Counted from the first letter of the stretch, positions 9,936 to 19,677 are shown. The stretch is DNA of 61,175 bases from an uncultured Lachnospiraceae bacterium (GCA_902793335.1 CADBCZ010000030.1:1-61175), one strand, 5' to 3'. Notes: generated from the letters alone by a model not told the origin. Translations and numbers: made by a program.

Positions 9936-10021
9936 CTGAATCGTTTCCTCCTCATGTTACTATGTCACTATATTAACCTAGCATACTTTACTACTTTTCA
10001 ACCTTTTGGTCAATATCTTTT

Positions 10022-11245
10022 TTAGAAGTCCACCCTAATTACGCTGTAAACGTCCTCAAATTTTGCGATATGCTCTTTGAACTCGTCTTCTCTTATTTCG
10101 TCTGTAATGAATGCCAGTTCATCATGTACACCCTCAGCTCTTATACAAAGAACATCGCCAAACGCCTCGATAATAGCAGGCATAAGGTCATCATCAAGCC
10201 CCTTGTCCTTCATACGAACAAAAAATCTGCTCTTTAACTCAGAAATTTTACCTAAATCATATTTTTTCTCATTCCACTCAACCGGAATATGTTTTCCAAG
10301 ATTCTTTGCAGCATCCACAACATCAGATACCACCGCACTGGCCGTAGGGCTCTTTCCTGCACCTCTACCATAGAACATAACGTCATCAACCATGTTTCCA
10401 TGTACTAATATTCCGTTAAACACACCTCTTACACTGTACAAAGGATTCTTATGCTTAACTAAAAACGGAGCAACCAGTGAATAGAATTTGCCATCTATCT
10501 TTTTGCTGATTCCAAGTAATTTGATAGAAGCCTTCATAGCCTTGGCATATTTAAAATCCTTCTCTGTAATCTTGGTAATTCCCTCTGTATAGATATCCTC
10601 AAAATCCACCTGAGAACCTGTAACCAGCGAAGTCAAAATCGCAATTTTACGACATGCATCATGTCCCTCAACATCCGCCTCAGGATTCCTCTCTGCATAA
10701 CCTTTGTCCTGAGCATCCTTGAGCACTTCTTCAAAAGCAGCACCCTTCTCGCTCATTTCGGTAAGAATGTAATTGGTTGTACCATTTAAGATACCGGAAA
10801 TTCCTGTCACCTCATCTGCTGTAATACAATTATTAAGAGGTCTGATTATCGGAATTCCGCCTCCTACAGATGCCTCAAAGAAATAATTAGCATTATTCTT
10901 CTTTGCAATCTCAAGAAGTTCAGCACCATGCTTTGCAACCAATTCTTTATTGGAAGTACACACACTTTTACCAGCAAGCAGTGCGTTTTTGGTAAATGTA
11001 TAAGCAGGCTCTACTCCTCCCATCGCCTCAGCGATGATCTTAACATCCTTGTCCTTTAATATTACGTCATAATCATGAACCAGAATCTCCTGAACAGGAT
11101 CTCCCTCAAATTCACGCAGGTCGAGAACATATTTTACCTTAATCTCCTCACCTACATTACGTTTAATTATCTCTTTATTGATATTAAGTACCTCAACAAC
11201 TCCTGATCCAACAGTTCCGTATCCTAATACTGCAACATTTACCAT
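10022..11245 (-). CDS. hom: homoserine dehydrogenase
   Basis: Reduces aspartate semialdehyde to homoserine. N-terminal Rossmann motif VAVLGYGTVGSGV, catalytic-domain stretch GILNGTTNYILTEM followed by EADVEGHDACRK, FYGRGAGKSPTASAV, and a C-terminal ACT domain (about residues 325-407). 407 residues is standard for the Gram-positive type. A GGAAGGAG site precedes the ATG, which begins 3 bp after the CheW-like gene stops, so translation is probably coupled. lysC follows. Confidence 0.96.
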   Translation of the reverse strand: MVNVAVLGYGTVGSGVVEVLNINKEIIKRNVGEEIKVKYVLDLREFEGDPVQEILVHDYDVILKDKDVKIIAEAMGGVEPAYTFTKNALLAGKSVCTSNKELVAKHGAELLEIAKKNNANYFFEASVGGGIPIIRPLNNCITADEVTGISGILNGTTNYILTEMSEKGAAFEEVLKDAQDKGYAERNPEADVEGHDACRKIAILTSLVTGSQVDFEDIYTEGITKITEKDFKYAKAMKASIKLLGISKKIDGKFYSLVAPFLVKHKNPLYSVRGVFNGILVHGNMVDDVMFYGRGAGKSPTASAVVSDVVDAAKNLGKHIPVEWNEKKYDLGKISELKSRFFVRMKDKGLDDDLMPAIIEAFGDVLCIRAEGVHDELAFITDEIREDEFKEHIAKFEDVYSVIRVDF

Positions 11246-11248
11246 CGT

Positions 11249-11797
11249 TTACTCCTTCCCTTCCTTCTTCGCAAGTTCTTCTTTCGCAGCAATTTCAGCC
11301 GCACGTTCTTCCTCCAACGCCTTTTTTTCTGAATCGGCATGTTGTTTTATCAATCTCTCCAATGACTCTATCACCTCATCAGAAAGTATTTTATTAACAT
11401 CAATGACAACCACTATCTGATTCTTGATCTGAACAACTTTATCCATAAATGCAGTCTCTTCATTACTTGCCATAGCAGGCATTTCTTTAACACAAGACTC
11501 CTCTACTTCCTCTATGGACTCAACATTATCCACCTCATATGCAATCATTATTCCCGAAGTTTTGGCTATCATGACACTCTTTTCAGGACTCGTTATCTCC
11601 GGGCTCTTGCCGAAACGCATTCTCAAGCTGTAAACCGGAACAAGTTCACCTCTGAGATTAATCATTCCCGTAATGCCAAAGGGCGCATCCGGAATAGGAC
11701 TAACACTGTACTGCTGTTCTGTTCCATTAACATGTATAAGATTGATAGCATACTTTCTATCATCAATCCTAAACACAAGATATTTCACATAACCCAT
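11249..11797 (-). CDS. CheW-like chemotaxis coupling protein
   Basis: A CheW domain fills most of the protein: YLVFRIDDRKYAINLIHV at the start, then the highly conserved GITGMINLRGELVPVYSLR, and ends with a charged Ala/Glu/Lys helix of about 25 residues. CheW links chemoreceptors to CheA on the membrane. Start ATG at 11797 has AAGGAG at 7-nt spacing; an in-frame upstream start at 11824 lacks this. No cheA, receptor or flagellar operon is adjacent; instead it is tightly followed by hom. It could be a CheW paralogue (CheV-like without receiver) with a distinct role. Confidence 0.88.
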   Translation of the reverse strand: MGYVKYLVFRIDDRKYAINLIHVNGTEQQYSVSPIPDAPFGITGMINLRGELVPVYSLRMRFGKSPEITSPEKSVMIAKTSGIMIAYEVDNVESIEEVEESCVKEMPAMASNEETAFMDKVVQIKNQIVVVIDVNKILSDEVIESLERLIKQHADSEKKALEEERAAEIAAKEELAKKEGKE

Positions 11798-11830
11798 AAC
11801 ATCACTCCTTATAAACCGGGCCAATTATCA

Positions 11831-12956
11831 TCATTCTCCGACTTCGCCTTCACCTAGACTTAGCCACTTAAGATATGCATTCATAAATGGCTCGATATCA
11901 CCATCCAAAACACCACTTACATCAGTTGCTTCAAATCCGGTTCTCTTGTCCTTAACCATTGTATATGGTTGCATAACATAGGAACGGATAGCCGAACCAA
12001 AACCATTCTCAGATACTTCACCTCTTATATCGTCAAGCTTTTCCTGATTTTCCTGCTGCTTCAAAACATAGAGTTTTGACATGAGCATTTTCATGGCCTT
12101 GTCCTTATTCTGATGCTGAGATCTCTGATTCTGACATTGAACAACTATTCCTGTCGGTAAATGCGTAATTCTTATTGCCGATGAAGTCTTGTTAATGTGC
12201 TGTCCACCTGCACCACTGGCACGATAAGTATCGATTCTTAAATCATCCTCATTGATATCTACGGTTATATTATCATCAATATCAGGCATTACATCACAAG
12301 AAGAAAATGACGTCTGACGTTTTCCCGCCGCATTGTACGGTGATATTCTTACAAGCCTGTGAACACCGCTCTCAGACTTAAGATATCCATACGCATTCTC
12401 TCCGTTAATCTGTATTGTCGCAGACTTAACACCTGCCACATCACCTTCGAGATAATCAAGCATTTCAGTAGTAAATCCCTTCTTTTCTGCCCATCTGGTG
12501 TACATGCGCAGGAGCATACCTGTCCAATCACAGCTCTCCGTTCCTCCAGCACCTGCATGAAGAGTAACTATCGCATTATCCTTATCAAATTCTCCTGACA
12601 AAAGTGTCTGTATCCTTAATGTCTCAAAGCTCTCTTTAAATGAATTAAAAGTCTCCTCAATCTCCGGGACCAACGAAGCATCATTTTCTTCGTCTGCCAT
12701 TTCTATAAGGACGCTTATTTCTTCATATTGTTCCTCAACCTGTTCAAATGCAGCCAATGTGTCTTTAAGATTCTTGACTGTCTTCATAACCTCATTAGAA
12801 CGCTCCACATCATTCCAGAAATCCGGAGCCTCCATATCTGCTTCTAACTCTGCCACCTTATCTTTCTTGATAGGGATGTCAAAGTGAATCCCTCACTTCC
12901 TGTAATGGACTTTCGTACGAAGCAAGTTCGATCTTAATTGCATCTGTCTCGATCAC
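11831..12956 (-). CDS. prfB: peptide chain release factor 2 with programmed +1 frameshift
   Basis: Release factor for UGA and UAA. The coding sequence is in two frames: 25 codons from a GTG at 12956 (preceded by AGAGGTGA) to the in-frame TGA at 12879-12881, then a +1 shift at CTT-TGA-C and 349 codons to 11831, giving 374 residues. Upstream of the shift site is an internal AGGGA, placed as in Escherichia coli prfB. The GGQ loop is SGAGGQHINKTSSAIR, with the recognition-region SPYNAAGKRQTSF. The frameshift is the known autoregulatory switch: low RF2 stalls at UGA and allows shifting. Confidence 0.97.
12878..12897 (-). promoter_or_regulatory. RF2 +1 recoding site
   Basis: Minus-strand CTTTGAC preceded by the Shine-Dalgarno-like AGGGA three codons upstream. 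The TGA is codon 26 of the zero frame, exactly the position known in many bacterial prfB genes. Reading continues GAC ATC CCT in the main prfB frame. Confidence 0.95.
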
Positions 12957-13000
12957 AGAATCACCTCTTTCTTATTATAAAAATATTTTTAAAATCTGAC

Positions 13001-15574
13001 TTATGCATTCTTACCACAGCACTGTTTATACTTAAGACCGGAACCACATGGACACATATCATTACGGCCTATCTTTGCTGTTTTTCTCTTAACAGGACCC
13101 TTACTTACCGAATCATCCTTGTTTGTTCCGGTAACCTTGGCAACCTCTTCTCTTTCAACCTTCTGTTCAACTCTTACATGAGTCATCATCTTAACTGTTT
13201 CCTGACGGATTGATGCTGTCATTTCATTAAACATATCAAATCCGACAAACTTATATTCCACTAAAGGATCTCTCTGTCCTAAAGCTCTGAGTCCGATACC
13301 CTGACGAAGCTGATCCATATCATCAATGTGATCCATCCACTTATGATCAATAACCTTAAGGAGAATAACACGTTCAACTTCACGAATCTGCTCAATCTCC
13401 GGGAACTCTGTCTCTTTGCCCTCGTATAATTTAACTGCAGCTTCTTTAACTCTCTGTGTAAGCTCCTTCTTAGTAATCTTCTTCTTATCATCATCGGACA
13501 GACTGACCTTAGGGATTGGTATGATATCAATCATCTCCTGATTAAATGTCTTCATATCCCACTCGGCAGGATCCATATCCTCTAAAATGTTGCGGTCTAT
13601 TACTTCCTCAACAGTCTCATCAATCATATTAAAGATAACATCACGCATGTTCTCTCCATCAAGAACACGACGACGTTCTTTGTAAATAACTTCACGCTGC
13701 TCATTCATAACCTGATCATAGTCAAGCAAATTCTTACGAATGCCGAAGTTGTTATTCTCTATCTTCTTCTGAGCCTTCTCAATAAAGTTTGTTATAGTCT
13801 TATGCTGAATCTCTTCGCCTTCAGGAATCTTAAGCGCCTGATACATAGCCATAACTCTCTCGGAACCGAACAATCTCATAAGGTCATCCTCAAGTGAAAG
13901 ATAGAACTTAGACTGACCCGGATCTCCCTGACGTCCTGCACGACCACGCAACTGATTATCAATACGACGTGATTCATGACGTTCTGTACCTATTATACGA
14001 AGACCGCCTAATTCCTTAACGCCTTCACCAAGCTTGATATCAGTACCACGACCTGCCATGTTGGTAGCGATAGTTACCGCATTCTTCTGACCCGCCTGTG
14101 CAACAATCTCAGCTTCCATCTCATGGAACTTGGCATTTAACACCTTATGAGGCACATTCTTCTTAGTAAGAAGACGGCTTACTTCCTCAGAAGAATCAAT
14201 TGTAATTGTACCTACCAATACAGGCTGACCTCTGTGGAAACAATCCTCTATATCCTCTATAATAGCATTTAACTTCTCTTTCTTTGTACAATAAACCGAG
14301 TCTTCCTCGTCAACACGAACTACAGGAAGATTAGTAGGAACCTCAACAACATCCATTCCGTATATTTCTCTAAATTCATTTTCCTCAGTAAGGGCTGTAC
14401 CCGTCATACCCGCCTTCTTATCATACTTATTAAAGAAATTCTGGAAAGTGATAGTTGCAAGTGTCTTACTCTCACGTTTAACCTTAACATTTTCTTTTGC
14501 CTCAATAGCCTGATGAAGTCCGTCAGAGAAACGGCGACCCGGCATGATACGTCCGGTAAACTCATCTACAATAAGTACTTCATCATCCTTTACAATATAA
14601 TCTTTGTCTTTAAACATAAGGTTATGCGCACGAAGTGCAAGAATTATATTGTGCTGAATCTCAAGGTTCTCTGCATCAGCAAGATTATCAATCTTAAAAA
14701 ACTGCTCAACCGCTTTGACACCCTGTGCAGTAAGCATAACCTGCTTATCTTTCTCATTGACAAGGAAATCTCCATCTTCCTCAATATCAACACCCATAAT
14801 AGCGTCCATCTTCGAAAGCTCACCATCACCCTGTCCGCGTTTCATGCTTCTGGCAAGATAATCACACATACGATAAAGCTCTGTAGACTTTCCGCTCTGT
14901 CCGGAAATGATAAGAGGTGTTCTAGCCTCATCGATAAGTACCGAATCCACCTCATCCACAATAGCATAATGAAGCGATCTCTGTACTAACTGTTCCTTAT
15001 ATATAGCCATATTATCTCTAAGATAATCAAATCCAAGTTCATTATTAGTAATATATGTAATATCACAATTATAAGCCTCACGTCGCTCATTCTTATCATA
15101 GCTGTTAAGGATTACGCCAACCTTAAGTCCCAAGAATTCATGAATCTGTCCCATCCACTCAGCATCACGCTTTGCAAGATAATCATTGACAGTAACGATA
15201 TGAACTCCAAGTCCGTCAAGGGCATTAAGGTATGCAGGAAGAGTTGAAACCAAGGTTTTTCCTTCACCTGTTCTCATCTCAGGAATTCTTCCCTGATGAA
15301 GAAGGATACCACCCATCAACTGTACTCTGTAGTGCTTCATTCCAAGCACTCGACTTGCTGCTTCTCTGACAACTGCAAATGCTTCTACCAGGAGATCATC
15401 TAAGGTTTCCCCCTTTGATAATCTATTCTTAAATTCAGTAGTCTTTGCCTTAAGTTCTTCATCAGATAGTTTCTGCATAGATTCATCTAAAGCTTCTATC
15501 TGTTCAACCAATGGCAGGATACGCTTAATTTCTTTCTCACTATGCGTCCCAAACATCTTTTCAAATATACTCAT
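13001..15574 (-). CDS. secA: preprotein translocase ATPase SecA
   Basis: Motor of Sec export at the inner membrane; partner SecYEG (secY is at 48622-49935). Contains [10 protein letters not shown] (Walker A), [20 protein letters not shown] (Walker B/DEAD-like), [12 protein letters not shown] and a C-terminal SEC-C zinc motif [14 protein letters not shown]. 857 residues is normal. The start at 15574 is preceded by GAGGAG; the longer reading from 15589 would begin inside that ribosome-binding site. Followed by prfB 44 bp downstream, the usual secA-prfB order of Firmicutes. Confidence 0.97.
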   Translation of the reverse strand: MSIFEKMFGTHSEKEIKRILPLVEQIEALDESMQKLSDEELKAKTTEFKNRLSKGETLDDLLVEAFAVVREAASRVLGMKHYRVQLMGGILLHQGRIPEMRTGEGKTLVSTLPAYLNALDGLGVHIVTVNDYLAKRDAEWMGQIHEFLGLKVGVILNSYDKNERREAYNCDITYITNNELGFDYLRDNMAIYKEQLVQRSLHYAIVDEVDSVLIDEARTPLIISGQSGKSTELYRMCDYLARSMKRGQGDGELSKMDAIMGVDIEEDGDFLVNEKDKQVMLTAQGVKAVEQFFKIDNLADAENLEIQHNIILALRAHNLMFKDKDYIVKDDEVLIVDEFTGRIMPGRRFSDGLHQAIEAKENVKVKRESKTLATITFQNFFNKYDKKAGMTGTALTEENEFREIYGMDVVEVPTNLPVVRVDEEDSVYCTKKEKLNAIIEDIEDCFHRGQPVLVGTITIDSSEEVSRLLTKKNVPHKVLNAKFHEMEAEIVAQAGQKNAVTIATNMAGRGTDIKLGEGVKELGGLRIIGTERHESRRIDNQLRGRAGRQGDPGQSKFYLSLEDDLMRLFGSERVMAMYQALKIPEGEEIQHKTITNFIEKAQKKIENNNFGIRKNLLDYDQVMNEQREVIYKERRRVLDGENMRDVIFNMIDETVEEVIDRNILEDMDPAEWDMKTFNQEMIDIIPIPKVSLSDDDKKKITKKELTQRVKEAAVKLYEGKETEFPEIEQIREVERVILLKVIDHKWMDHIDDMDQLRQGIGLRALGQRDPLVEYKFVGFDMFNEMTASIRQETVKMMTHVRVEQKVEREEVAKVTGTNKDDSVSKGPVKRKTAKIGRNDMCPCGSGLKYKQCCGKNA

Positions 15575-15645
15575 TTCAACACTCCTCATAGTCCTGCTAG
15601 ATAATTATACTGTGCTATTCTATCACCATTTTTTCAAAAAGTAAA

Positions 15646-15669
15646 GGGTTGCCGAACAATCGGCAACCC
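15646..15669 (-). terminator. terminator after hpf
   Basis: Nine-bp perfect stem GGGTTGCCG/CGGCAACCC with a 6-nt loop; on the minus strand it is followed by TTTACTTTTTG. Lies about 60 bp downstream of the hpf stop and 70 bp upstream of secA. Confidence 0.85.
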
Positions 15670-15730
15670 CAAAATATACATATTATATAAAATCAGTGTG
15701 ATTTTCTGTATAAATCATCCTTATAAAAGC

Positions 15731-16258
15731 TTAACATTCAGGCTCAATCAAACCGTATGTATTGCCTTTTCTCTTATATACAACATTAACTTCATCCGTT
15801 TCTGAATTGCGGAATACAAAGAAGTTGTGGCCTAAGAGATCCATCTGTACACATGCCTCTTCGGGATCCATAGGTTTAACCGCAAATCTCTTGGTACGAA
15901 TGATGCTAATCTCATCATCATCAGGAATATCTTCTTCCATAAATGCTTTCTGGAAGTATGCCGCACTCTGTGCCTGATCAACAAGTTTCTTTTTATGTCT
16001 TGATATCTGACGCTCAATAACTTCCGTAACAAGATCGATTGATACATACATATCGTCACTCACCTGTTCAGCACGAATGATATTACCTTTAATAGGAATT
16101 GTTACCTCCATCTTCTGACGGTCCTTCTCAACGGAAAACGTTACATGGACCTCTGTATCTTCATTAAAATATTTCTCCAGTCTGTCTAACTTCTCATATA
16201 CAGCAGATCTCAATCCGTCTGTAACCTCAATGTTCTTACCACTTATTATGTACTTCAT
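15731..16258 (-). CDS. hpf: ribosome hibernation promoting factor, long form
   Basis: Long HPF (175 residues): N-terminal ribosome-binding domain of RaiA/YfiA type (MKYIISGKNIEVTDGLR, then EVHVTFSVEKDRQKMEVTIP) and a C-terminal dimerisation domain (KRFAVKPMDPEEACVQMDLLGHNFFVFRNS begins near residue 127) that pairs 70S ribosomes into 100S dimers in stationary phase. Start ATG at 16258 with AAGGAG at 9-nt spacing. It has its own promoter and a 5' leader hairpin. Confidence 0.95.
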   Translation of the reverse strand: MKYIISGKNIEVTDGLRSAVYEKLDRLEKYFNEDTEVHVTFSVEKDRQKMEVTIPIKGNIIRAEQVSDDMYVSIDLVTEVIERQISRHKKKLVDQAQSAAYFQKAFMEEDIPDDDEISIIRTKRFAVKPMDPEEACVQMDLLGHNFFVFRNSETDEVNVVYKRKGNTYGLIEPEC

Positions 16259-16310
16259 GTCTGTCAACTCCTTCTCGTCATATTACAGCCCGTCTCGTGC
16301 CCCATCTCCC

Positions 16311-16347
16311 ACAAAGAGTTTGGTATCGCATTATGTGCACTCTTTGT
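16311..16347 (-). repeat. hairpin in hpf 5' leader
   Basis: Perfect 9-bp inverted repeat ACAAAGAGT/ACTCTTTGT separated by 19 nt, inside the about 100-nt hpf leader. There is no U-run after it, so it is not an obvious terminator; it may set mRNA stability or translation. Confidence 0.5.
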
Positions 16348-16366
16348 ATCAACCGACTGTGATATT

Positions 16367-16394
16367 ATTATACCATATTTTGTGTTTTTTTCAA
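16367..16394 (-). promoter_or_regulatory. promoter of hpf (sigma-A type)
   Basis: Minus-strand -35 TTGAAA (16389-16394), 16-bp spacer, -10 TATAAT (16367-16372). Predicted start about 100 nt before the hpf ATG. Confidence 0.65.
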
Positions 16395-16594
16395 TGTATA
16401 TCTTTTTTATTTTAAAACACTTTTTGAAATCTCTTAGTTTTTTCATTTAATTGTCTGTCATTTTTGCAAATATTTCCCCTTTTTTCGACATTGCATTTGT
16501 CAACGATTTTTTAATTGTTGGTTTTTTTCGTCATTTTTATCAAAACATCAGTTCTGTTTTTTTATGATTTTCCTTCTAAAAACCAGCTGCTTTT

Positions 16595-16726
16595 TGGGGA
16601 TAATGTGGATAAGTTTGTGTATAAGTCTATTTTTCGAACTTTTTTCAATCACAAAATGTGCATAACCGGATTTCATAATCACTTAACATAATATTATCCA
16701 CCTCAAAAAGTGGATAATGTGGATTC
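16595..16726. other. cluster of DnaA-box-like 9-mers in a 480-bp AT-rich intergenic stretch
   Basis: The gene-free stretch between the hpf promoter (16394) and the terminator at 16878 is AT-rich, with long T and A runs. It holds at least seven matches to the DnaA box TGTGGATAA: TGGGGATAA 16595-16603, TGTGGATAA 16604-16612 (perfect), TGTGTATAA 16616-16624, TGTGCATAA 16657-16665, TTATCCACC 16694-16702 (opposite strand), AGTGGATAA 16709-16717 and TGTGGATTC 16718-16726. Several abut in tandem. DnaA binding is inferred from motif density; genes on both sides read the same way and no dnaA/dnaN is present. Confidence 0.6.
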
Positions 16727-16877
16727 TTTTTTGTGCATTTGGACTAAAATCACTTTTTAGGGCAAAAAATAAAATTTAGATAATTCTTGTTTTCAAGATA
16801 AATTGTTCAATATTAAGATATAGAATCTCTGAATGTTTTTATATAACAATAAAAAAAGTTTCATATTACACAAAAAC

Positions 16878-16902
16878 AGACCCCCGGATAAACCGAGAGT
16901 CT
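16878..16902 (-). terminator. terminator after the NlpC/P60 gene
   Basis: Ten-bp stem on the minus strand, AGACTCTCGG/CCGGGGGTCT with two G-U pairs and a 5-nt loop, followed by GTTTTTGTG. Lies 24 bp past the stop codon. Confidence 0.8.
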
Positions 16903-16925
16903 TTAAAACTCATATATATACTATA

Positions 16926-18029
16926 TCAATCCCAAATAATTCTTGCAGCTCCGCATGGAGTTCTGTATCCTATACCCGAAATGATGATACCGGTAGTAGA
17001 ACTACTTGCGTGAACAACCTGTCCTCCACCAATGTACATTGTAACATGTCCGACATTACCACTCTTATCTTTGTAGAATAAAAGATCACCGGGCTGAATC
17101 GAGTCCAGGCTGACGTTAGTAAGACCAGCCATCTGCTGCGCAGCCGTTCTTGGAAGTCCATATCCAAAGTGCGCGTATACGCTCATGGTAAAACCTGAAC
17201 AGTCTGTACCATTGGTCAAACTTGTTCCGCCGTAAACATAAGGATTACCCAAGAATTGTAATGCGTAATTAACAACTTCCTGTCTTTTTGTACTTGTCAT
17301 CTCAGCAAGTCTCGCTTCTTCTGCCTCCTGTTCTTTCTTACGTATCTCTTCTTCTTCAGCTACAGACAATGCATGTGAAAAACCATAGGAAACATCAACA
17401 TACTGGGCAGACACATATCCCTCTATATCAGAGTCAACACGAATATGCACCCACTCATCAACACTGCCATCCTGAATAACCTCGTAGGATTCTCCTTCAC
17501 CAACCATTGTGAGGCAATCACTTCCCTCATCCTGCTTGGCTCTAACATATAAAGTCTCCGTATTAATCTTAGCTTTCTTCGGACATGTCTCCTCTGCATA
17601 AGCACCTGCAGTATCTCCAAAGAGCAAGAAATCATTACGTACATAACCCATTGTTATTCCTGATTCAATCTTAGTCCAGGTATCCCCCTTCTCAACAACC
17701 AACGCTATTCCGTGTACAGGAAGACTACCTACACGCTCAGATTCCTCATCAGGCTCTTCTCTGACATTAACTGCCTCATCAACATATGCCAGACATTTCC
17801 CTTCAAATTCAGGATATCTGCAGGTTGCTGCCTCTTCCTGTGGCTGCTCCTGCGTATTCTCCTCACTAACCTGTACTGTATTAAGGCTTTCTACATATTG
17901 GTTCAGAGCATATGTGATACTGACCTTAGATTCATCTAATACCTCTGCATTACTACTAACAGAAGGCACCAGTATTCCTAACGATGCTGTTGCTAACAAT
18001 GCTGTTCTCGCAAAAAAAATCTTTTTCAC
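16926..18029 (-). CDS. secreted SH3-domain NlpC/P60 peptidoglycan hydrolase
   Basis: Signal peptide (MKKIFFARTALLATASLGIL, cleavage near the SNA-E site around residue 28), an acidic Gln/Glu linker, two bacterial SH3 domains (about residues 78-140 and 152-212), a short charged helix, and a C-terminal NlpC/P60 endopeptidase. Catalytic Cys is C277 in GTDCSGF and the His is H328 in GHVTMYIGG. Cleaves peptide stems of the cell wall outside the membrane. 367 residues. Own promoter and terminator, so it is a single-gene unit. Confidence 0.93.
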   Translation of the reverse strand: MKKIFFARTALLATASLGILVPSVSSNAEVLDESKVSITYALNQYVESLNTVQVSEENTQEQPQEEAATCRYPEFEGKCLAYVDEAVNVREEPDEESERVGSLPVHGIALVVEKGDTWTKIESGITMGYVRNDFLLFGDTAGAYAEETCPKKAKINTETLYVRAKQDEGSDCLTMVGEGESYEVIQDGSVDEWVHIRVDSDIEGYVSAQYVDVSYGFSHALSVAEEEEIRKKEQEAEEARLAEMTSTKRQEVVNYALQFLGNPYVYGGTSLTNGTDCSGFTMSVYAHFGYGLPRTAAQQMAGLTNVSLDSIQPGDLLFYKDKSGNVGHVTMYIGGGQVVHASSSTTGIIISGIGYRTPCGAARIIWD

Positions 18030-18106
18030 AATAACTCTCCTTTCAAAACATCAACTATATATCCAAAAAAACTGTAATGACTATAAAGTTCTCGTTAGCG
18101 TGATAA

Positions 18107-18135
18107 ATTATAACAAAGTGTCCTGTCAATGTCAA
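18107..18135 (-). promoter_or_regulatory. consensus promoter of the NlpC/P60 gene
   Basis: Minus-strand TTGACA (18130-18135), exactly 17-bp spacer, TATAAT (18107-18112): a perfect sigma-A consensus. A second TTGACA repeats immediately downstream (18124-18129) at non-functional spacing. Start of transcription is about 70 nt before the ATG. Confidence 0.8.
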
Positions 18136-18210
18136 TTATGTGCATTAAAACTTAAGATATTATTCAGCTGCGCTTCATAGATACATATCTTTACAAATAC
18201 TCCACAAAAA

Positions 18211-18239
18211 GAACACATTCATCATATATGAATGTGTTC
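18211..18239 (-). terminator. terminator after the YjfB-like gene
   Basis: Ten-bp perfect arms GAACACATTC/GAATGTGTTC with a 9-nt loop; on the minus strand followed by TTTTTGTGG. Confidence 0.85.
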
Positions 18240-18307
18240 CTCCTACCTACCTAATTCAATTATCAAAAAATCCTCCGAATCAATGCCATCAAAATCAGAC
18301 ATCCGTT

Positions 18308-18493
18308 CTACAAACGAATATCTATATTCTGACCCAACATTGGATTGACTGAACGCTCTAACATCTTAGTCAAAGCATCACCATTCATCTGGTCAGCTTC
18401 CAATGCCTTGTCAAGCAACGCAATACCAACTGCAGAATTGGTGTTAGCATTCGATAATACAGTTGTTGACATTCCGATTCCAGTGATTTCCAT
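18308..18493 (-). CDS. YjfB-family putative motility protein
   Basis: A 61-residue protein with the family layout: a polar N-terminus (MEITGIGMST), an alanine-rich helix with ALLDKALEADQMNG, then LTKMLERSVNPMLGQNIDIRL, where the NPxLGxNID C-terminus is the hallmark of YjfB-like proteins. Members are often in the flagellar/motility regulon, but the biochemical role is unknown. AAGGAAGG precedes the ATG. A palindromic box 16-40 bp upstream is shared with the gene at 31420-32337. Confidence 0.85.
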   Translation of the reverse strand: MEITGIGMSTTVLSNANTNSAVGIALLDKALEADQMNGDALTKMLERSVNPMLGQNIDIRL

Positions 18494-18508
18494 GGTATCA
18501 TACCTTCC

Positions 18509-18533
18509 TTAATAATTGATTATGACATAAAGT
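18509..18533 (-). promoter_or_regulatory. palindromic box upstream of the YjfB-like gene, copy 1
   Basis: On the minus strand ACTTTATGTCATAA, 4 nt, TTATTAA. The core TTATG-N-CATAA is a palindrome. The same 25-bp arrangement, with only 3 differences (all in the 4-nt gap), is at 32360-32384. Function unknown. Confidence 0.5.
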
Positions 18534-18687
18534 CATATTATATAGACTTCTCATATTTAGAGACTATATCATGAGTTTATTATACTTTGAAAATTCCAAA
18601 AAAGCAACTGTTTTTTGCCTATTATCGTGTGAATTTTCTGTGTTTCGACATAGTATTTTTCACTGTACAATATGTCTATTTTCTTAC

Positions 18688-19677
18688 TTAAGCCACATCA
18701 TTTCCGTCTCTTCTGCCTTCCTTTGCCTCCATAAGATTAAAGAGAGTTGTATCAGCTATCGAAGCCAACGCTTCTAATGTGTAGAATCCCTGATGAGAAG
18801 TTATCATAACATTAGGGAACGCAAGAAGTCTGGCTGTAACAGAGTGCTCCATAATATCATCTGAACGGTCTTCATATACATTACCAGTCTCCTCCTCATA
18901 AACATCAAGTCCAATTCCAAGGAATTTGTTCATACGGATTCCCTCTATGAGCTCATTGGTATCCACTAGTGCACCTCGCGATGTATTTACAAGTATCACA
19001 CCATCTTTCATCTTCTTAATACTCTCTATATTTATCATATGATACGTTGAATCCATCAAAGGACAGTGCAATGATATAAGATCACTTTGTGACAAAAGTT
19101 CATCAAGAGAAACATACTCCACAAAATCCTTAAGATCCGGATTCTCGTACACATCATAGGCTATGACACGCATACCAAAACCCCTGCAGATTCTGCACAT
19201 TGCAGCACCTATCTTTCCTGTTCCGACAATACCCGCCGTTTTCTGATAAAAATTAACACCTCTAAGTCCTTTTAAAGTATAATCGTTCTCGCGAACCTTA
19301 TTATATGCTTTATAAAGTCTTCTGTTAACCGCAAGTGCAAGCGCCATGGCAAGCTCGGCAACTGATTCCGGTGAATAACCCGGAACACGCTTAACAATGA
19401 TTCCAAGCTCCTTCGCTTTCTCAACATCCACATTGTTAAAGCCCGCACAACGCATAAGAACAATACTGACGCCACTTTCTTTAAGTATCTCTAAAGTCCT
19501 GGCACCTACATCAGCACTTACAAACGCACAAACAGCATCATATCCCTTTGCCAGAGCTGCCGTTATCGGTTCAAGCTCATGATCGATATAGTCAATCTCA
19601 ACCTCTTTGTACTTTTCAAGTAACGGATCAAACGACTTCTTGTCATAAATCTTTGCTGCATAAAATAATAGTTTCAT
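18688..19677 (-). CDS. D-2-hydroxyacid dehydrogenase (D-lactate dehydrogenase type)
   Basis: NAD-dependent reduction of a 2-ketoacid, probably pyruvate to D-lactate. NAD-binding motif GIVGTGKIGAAMCRICRG, LHCPLMDSTYHMIN, VNTSRGALVDTNEL and the C-terminal SHQGFYTLEAL (catalytic His) match the LdhA subgroup. 329 residues. The ATG at 19677 follows AGGAGGG; 34 in-frame upstream codons are not needed. The C-terminus EGRRDGNDVA is short and polar. Substrate is inferred from subgroup features only. Confidence 0.88.
   Translation of the reverse strand: MKLLFYAAKIYDKKSFDPLLEKYKEVEIDYIDHELEPITAALAKGYDAVCAFVSADVGARTLEILKESGVSIVLMRCAGFNNVDVEKAKELGIIVKRVPGYSPESVAELAMALALAVNRRLYKAYNKVRENDYTLKGLRGVNFYQKTAGIVGTGKIGAAMCRICRGFGMRVIAYDVYENPDLKDFVEYVSLDELLSQSDLISLHCPLMDSTYHMINIESIKKMKDGVILVNTSRGALVDTNELIEGIRMNKFLGIGLDVYEEETGNVYEDRSDDIMEHSVTARLLAFPNVMITSHQGFYTLEALASIADTTLFNLMEAKEGRRDGNDVA

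Noticed and set aside
9936-10021. A lysine riboswitch upstream of lysC
   Set aside because: The spacer is 86 bp and shows no long conserved structure, too short for that riboswitch.
16264-16446. 60-codon frame upstream of hpf on the minus strand
   Set aside because: Would run through the hpf promoter and leader; no start signal.
16430-16830. Calling this stretch the chromosomal origin
   Set aside because: Genes on both sides have the same orientation and dnaA/dnaN are absent; only a DnaA-binding cluster is supported.
18030-18180. A cyclic di-AMP (ydaO) riboswitch before the wall hydrolase gene
   Set aside because: The leader from the promoter is only about 70 nt, too short.
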